This document shows positions 4,440-6,261 of a DNA stretch of 6,261 nucleotides, piece after piece. How positions within the stretch are numbered: position 1 is the first letter of the stretch; the number at the start of each line of letters is the position of its first letter. Under the pieces are notes generated by a model. That model had not been told where the DNA came from, did no database searches, and was given only the letters and a program-made list of their open reading frames with translations. This DNA is from Candidatus Aegiribacteria sp. Lineage in GTDB: Bacteria; Fermentibacterota; Fermentibacteria; Fermentibacterales; JCC-6. The DNA is taken from NCBI GenBank assembly GCA_030600975.1, contig JAUVUL010000119.1:1-6261 (forward strand), given 5' to 3'. The position numbers were made by a program, and so were the translations under genes.

Positions 4440-6261
4440 ATGGAGAGTTCTAAAAAAACAAAGGGAGAGCTTCTCAAGGAACTGTCAGATCTCAAGGAAC
4501 AGTTGGCCAGTGTTAATGACAAATCCTTTTCCTGCCCTATTGATGGATTGAATACTGAAGAATGCATCGATTTTTTCCAGAGCATGATTGCAGCTCTCAC
4601 AGAACCGATTCTTATATTGAACTCCGAAATGAAATGCGTATTTGCGAACAAAAGCTTTTCCGAGATGTTCGGAATCGAATCCTCAAGTGTAAAAGATGTT
4701 TCAGTTTACAGTATCGGCGATGGCATTCTGGACCTGAAAGGGCTCAGAGACCTCATGGAGGAGCTGCTTTCAATTCACAGGGATTTCGACGGATATGAGG
4801 TCAATCTTAAACTGCTCAACATAGGCGAACGGACCATGTCGCTGAATGCAACCGATGTTCGTCAGAAGACCGACGATGAAAGGCTCCTGCTTCTGAGCTT
4901 TCTTGATATTACAGAACAGAAGAAGGCTGAGAAGAAGCAGCGGGAAGATGAGGAGAAATACAGATCCTTATACGAGACATCACGGGATGCCATAATGACC
5001 CTTGGACCTCCGGACTGGTCCTTCACTGCGGGAAACCCTGCCACCATAAAAATGTTCGGATGCGAAAGTGAATCTGATTTCACCTTAAAACAGCCATGGT
5101 TGCTTTCACCTGAATATCAGCCCGATGGCCAAATGTCGGTCTTAAAAGCTAAGGAAATGATCGACAGAGCAATGGAGAACGGATCCAACTACTTTGAATG
5201 GATTCATAAAAGACTCAATGGTGAAGAGTTTCCCGCAACCGTTCTTCTCAGCAGGATAAACCTCAAAGGTAAAATGCTTCTTCAAGCTACGGTTAGGGAT
5301 ATCACCGGGCGCAAACAGGTTGAAGAGGAGCTCATATTACACAGATTCCACCTTGAGGAGATAGTCAAAGAACGGACAGCGGAACTGGAGGAGAGCGAAG
5401 GGAAGTACCGCACTCTTGTTGAGCAGAGTCATGATGGTATTTATATCTACGGATGCAATCACTTTATGTTCGTTAACGATCGAGTATGCGACCTTACAAT
5501 GTACAGCAGAGATGAACTGCTGGATATGCAATTCTCCGACCTTATCCATCCCGATGACAGGGAAATGATCAACGACGACGGCACCATTAAAGAGGGTTTC
5601 TCTGAAATTCCCAACGTCTTCCAGGTCAGGCTGATAAGAAAGGATAGTGAGGTCCGGCATATCGAGTTTTCCGTTCAGAGTCTTGCCTACAGCGGTGAAG
5701 ATGCAGTCCTTGGAGTTGCCAGAGATATTACAATCCTGAAACAACTGGAAGAAGAACAGAGGAGAATCGAAAAGCTTGAATCCCTGGGACTTCTTGCCGG
5801 AGGAATCGCCCACGATTTTAACAATTTCCTGACGGCCATCATGGGTAATATATCCCTCGCAAGAACCATGGTTGAACCGGGCAGCGACCTGTATGAGATC
5901 CTGACAAGCTCCGAACACGCAGCCAGTAAAGCATCCAACCTCCCCAGACAGCTTCTCATATTCTCCAGGGGCGGAGACCCGGTTAAAGAATTGATACCAA
6001 TTGCCAGACTACTCAGAGACTCAACCGATTTTGCACTTAGCGGCTCCAACGTGACAGCCGAGTATTCAATTGCGAATGACCTTGGGCAGGTTATCGCTGA
6101 CAGAGAACAGATCGGGCAGGTCTTCAACAATATCGTGATCAATGCGTGCCAGTCTATGCCGGACGGAGGCCGGGTTTACATCAGTGCGGAAAACATCCTG
6201 ATGGTCGAGAACAATCCTGCGGCAATTCCCGAAGGCCAGTACATTAAGATCATAATAAAGG
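4440..6261 (+). CDS. Multi-PAS sensor histidine kinase, 3' end outside the window
   Basis: 607 residues are visible and the frame is open at the right edge. Residues 4-25 are a short coiled coil. PAS1 covers about 46-158 and resembles the PAS found in CheR-PAS fusion kinases (IGDGILDLKGLRDLMEELL, then IGERTMSLNA, ending LDIT at 155-158). PAS2 covers about 172-289 (LSPEYQPDGQMS, then FEWIHKRLNGEEFPA, ending RDIT). A helical linker with KERTAELEESEGKYR leads to PAS3 at about 321-431 (LIHPDDRE, ending RDIT). HisKA follows at about 447-513 with the H-box LAGGIAHDFNN; His458 is the expected phosphoacceptor. The N-box NNIVINACQSMPDGG at about 563-577 starts the ATPase domain, and the G boxes lie beyond the edge. 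No membrane segment or signal peptide is seen, so sensing is probably cytoplasmic. The subfamily often ends in a receiver domain. The ATG at 4440 is the first after an in-frame TGA at 4410; its only upstream site is a weak GCGGGG nine bases away. The signal and partner are unknown. Confidence 0.93.
   Translation, partial: MESSKKTKGELLKELSDLKEQLASVNDKSFSCPIDGLNTEECIDFFQSMIAALTEPILILNSEMKCVFANKSFSEMFGIESSSVKDVSVYSIGDGILDLKGLRDLMEELLSIHRDFDGYEVNLKLLNIGERTMSLNATDVRQKTDDERLLLLSFLDITEQKKAEKKQREDEEKYRSLYETSRDAIMTLGPPDWSFTAGNPATIKMFGCESESDFTLKQPWLLSPEYQPDGQMSVLKAKEMIDRAMENGSNYFEWIHKRLNGEEFPATVLLSRINLKGKMLLQATVRDITGRKQVEEELILHRFHLEEIVKERTAELEESEGKYRTLVEQSHDGIYIYGCNHFMFVNDRVCDLTMYSRDELLDMQFSDLIHPDDREMINDDGTIKEGFSEIPNVFQVRLIRKDSEVRHIEFSVQSLAYSGEDAVLGVARDITILKQLEEEQRRIEKLESLGLLAGGIAHDFNNFLTAIMGNISLARTMVEPGSDLYEILTSSEHAASKASNLPRQLLIFSRGGDPVKELIPIARLLRDSTDFALSGSNVTAEYSIANDLGQVIADREQIGQVFNNIVINACQSMPDGGRVYISAENILMVENNPAAIPEGQYIKIIIK

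Noticed and set aside
5337..5918. Open minus-strand frame of 193 codons, antisense to the kinase
   Set aside because: It lies wholly inside the kinase gene, whose plus-strand frame shows clear PAS and HisKA motifs. The antisense translation has no recognisable domain.
5687..6142. Open minus-strand frame of 151 codons, antisense to the kinase
   Set aside because: It overlaps the H-box and N-box region of the kinase and the other antisense frame. Its Ser/Leu-rich translation is typical of a shadow frame.
1..6261. CRISPR array, insertion sequence, prophage or defence system
   Set aside because: No regularly spaced direct repeats, transposase, integrase or nuclease motifs were seen on either strand.

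Overview
The window looks like chromosomal DNA of a Gram-negative bacterium, probably an uncultured FCB-group or neighbouring candidate-phylum lineage (Fermentibacterota-, Cloacimonadota- or Eisenbacteria-like). The basis is a secreted beta-propeller protein ending in a FlgD-Ig/type IX-like C-terminal sorting module, several exported proteins of unfamiliar type, and a PAS-rich sensor kinase. The lineage is an inference from protein style. There is no rRNA or marker gene to fix it.

Layout. Positions 1-230 are non-coding, AT-rich and full of inverted repeats, with one possible promoter firing leftward out of the window. Four genes then lie on the minus strand and read right to left: trmO (3795-4262), a small secreted beta-sandwich protein (3268-3726), a secreted protein with an N-terminal SPOR-like domain (2063-3226), and a secreted eight-bladed PQQ-like beta-propeller (231-1925). 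The gaps of 68 and 41 bases between the first three fit co-transcription. The 119-base gap before the propeller gene holds a possible promoter of its own. Starts were chosen by Shine-Dalgarno sites. In three of these four genes the longest open frame overshoots the likely start, and all four chosen starts have a GGAG-type site 6-7 bases upstream.

Across a 177-base divergent intergenic region with direct and inverted repeats lies one large plus-strand gene, from 4440 to beyond the right edge. It encodes a soluble-looking histidine kinase with three PAS domains, a clear phosphoacceptor H-box and an N-box. The rest of the ATPase domain, and any receiver domain, is cut off.

How the genes may relate: trmO is a tRNA-modification housekeeping gene, while its downstream neighbours are export-targeted proteins of unknown or structural role, so shared transcription need not mean shared function. 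The kinase has no visible partner regulator and may be an orphan or a hybrid kinase. I see no mobile element, CRISPR array, RNA gene or clear defence system. The most unusual items are the propeller apparently inserted within an Ig-like domain, the uncharacterised SPOR-fused secreted protein, and the two repeat-rich intergenic regions.
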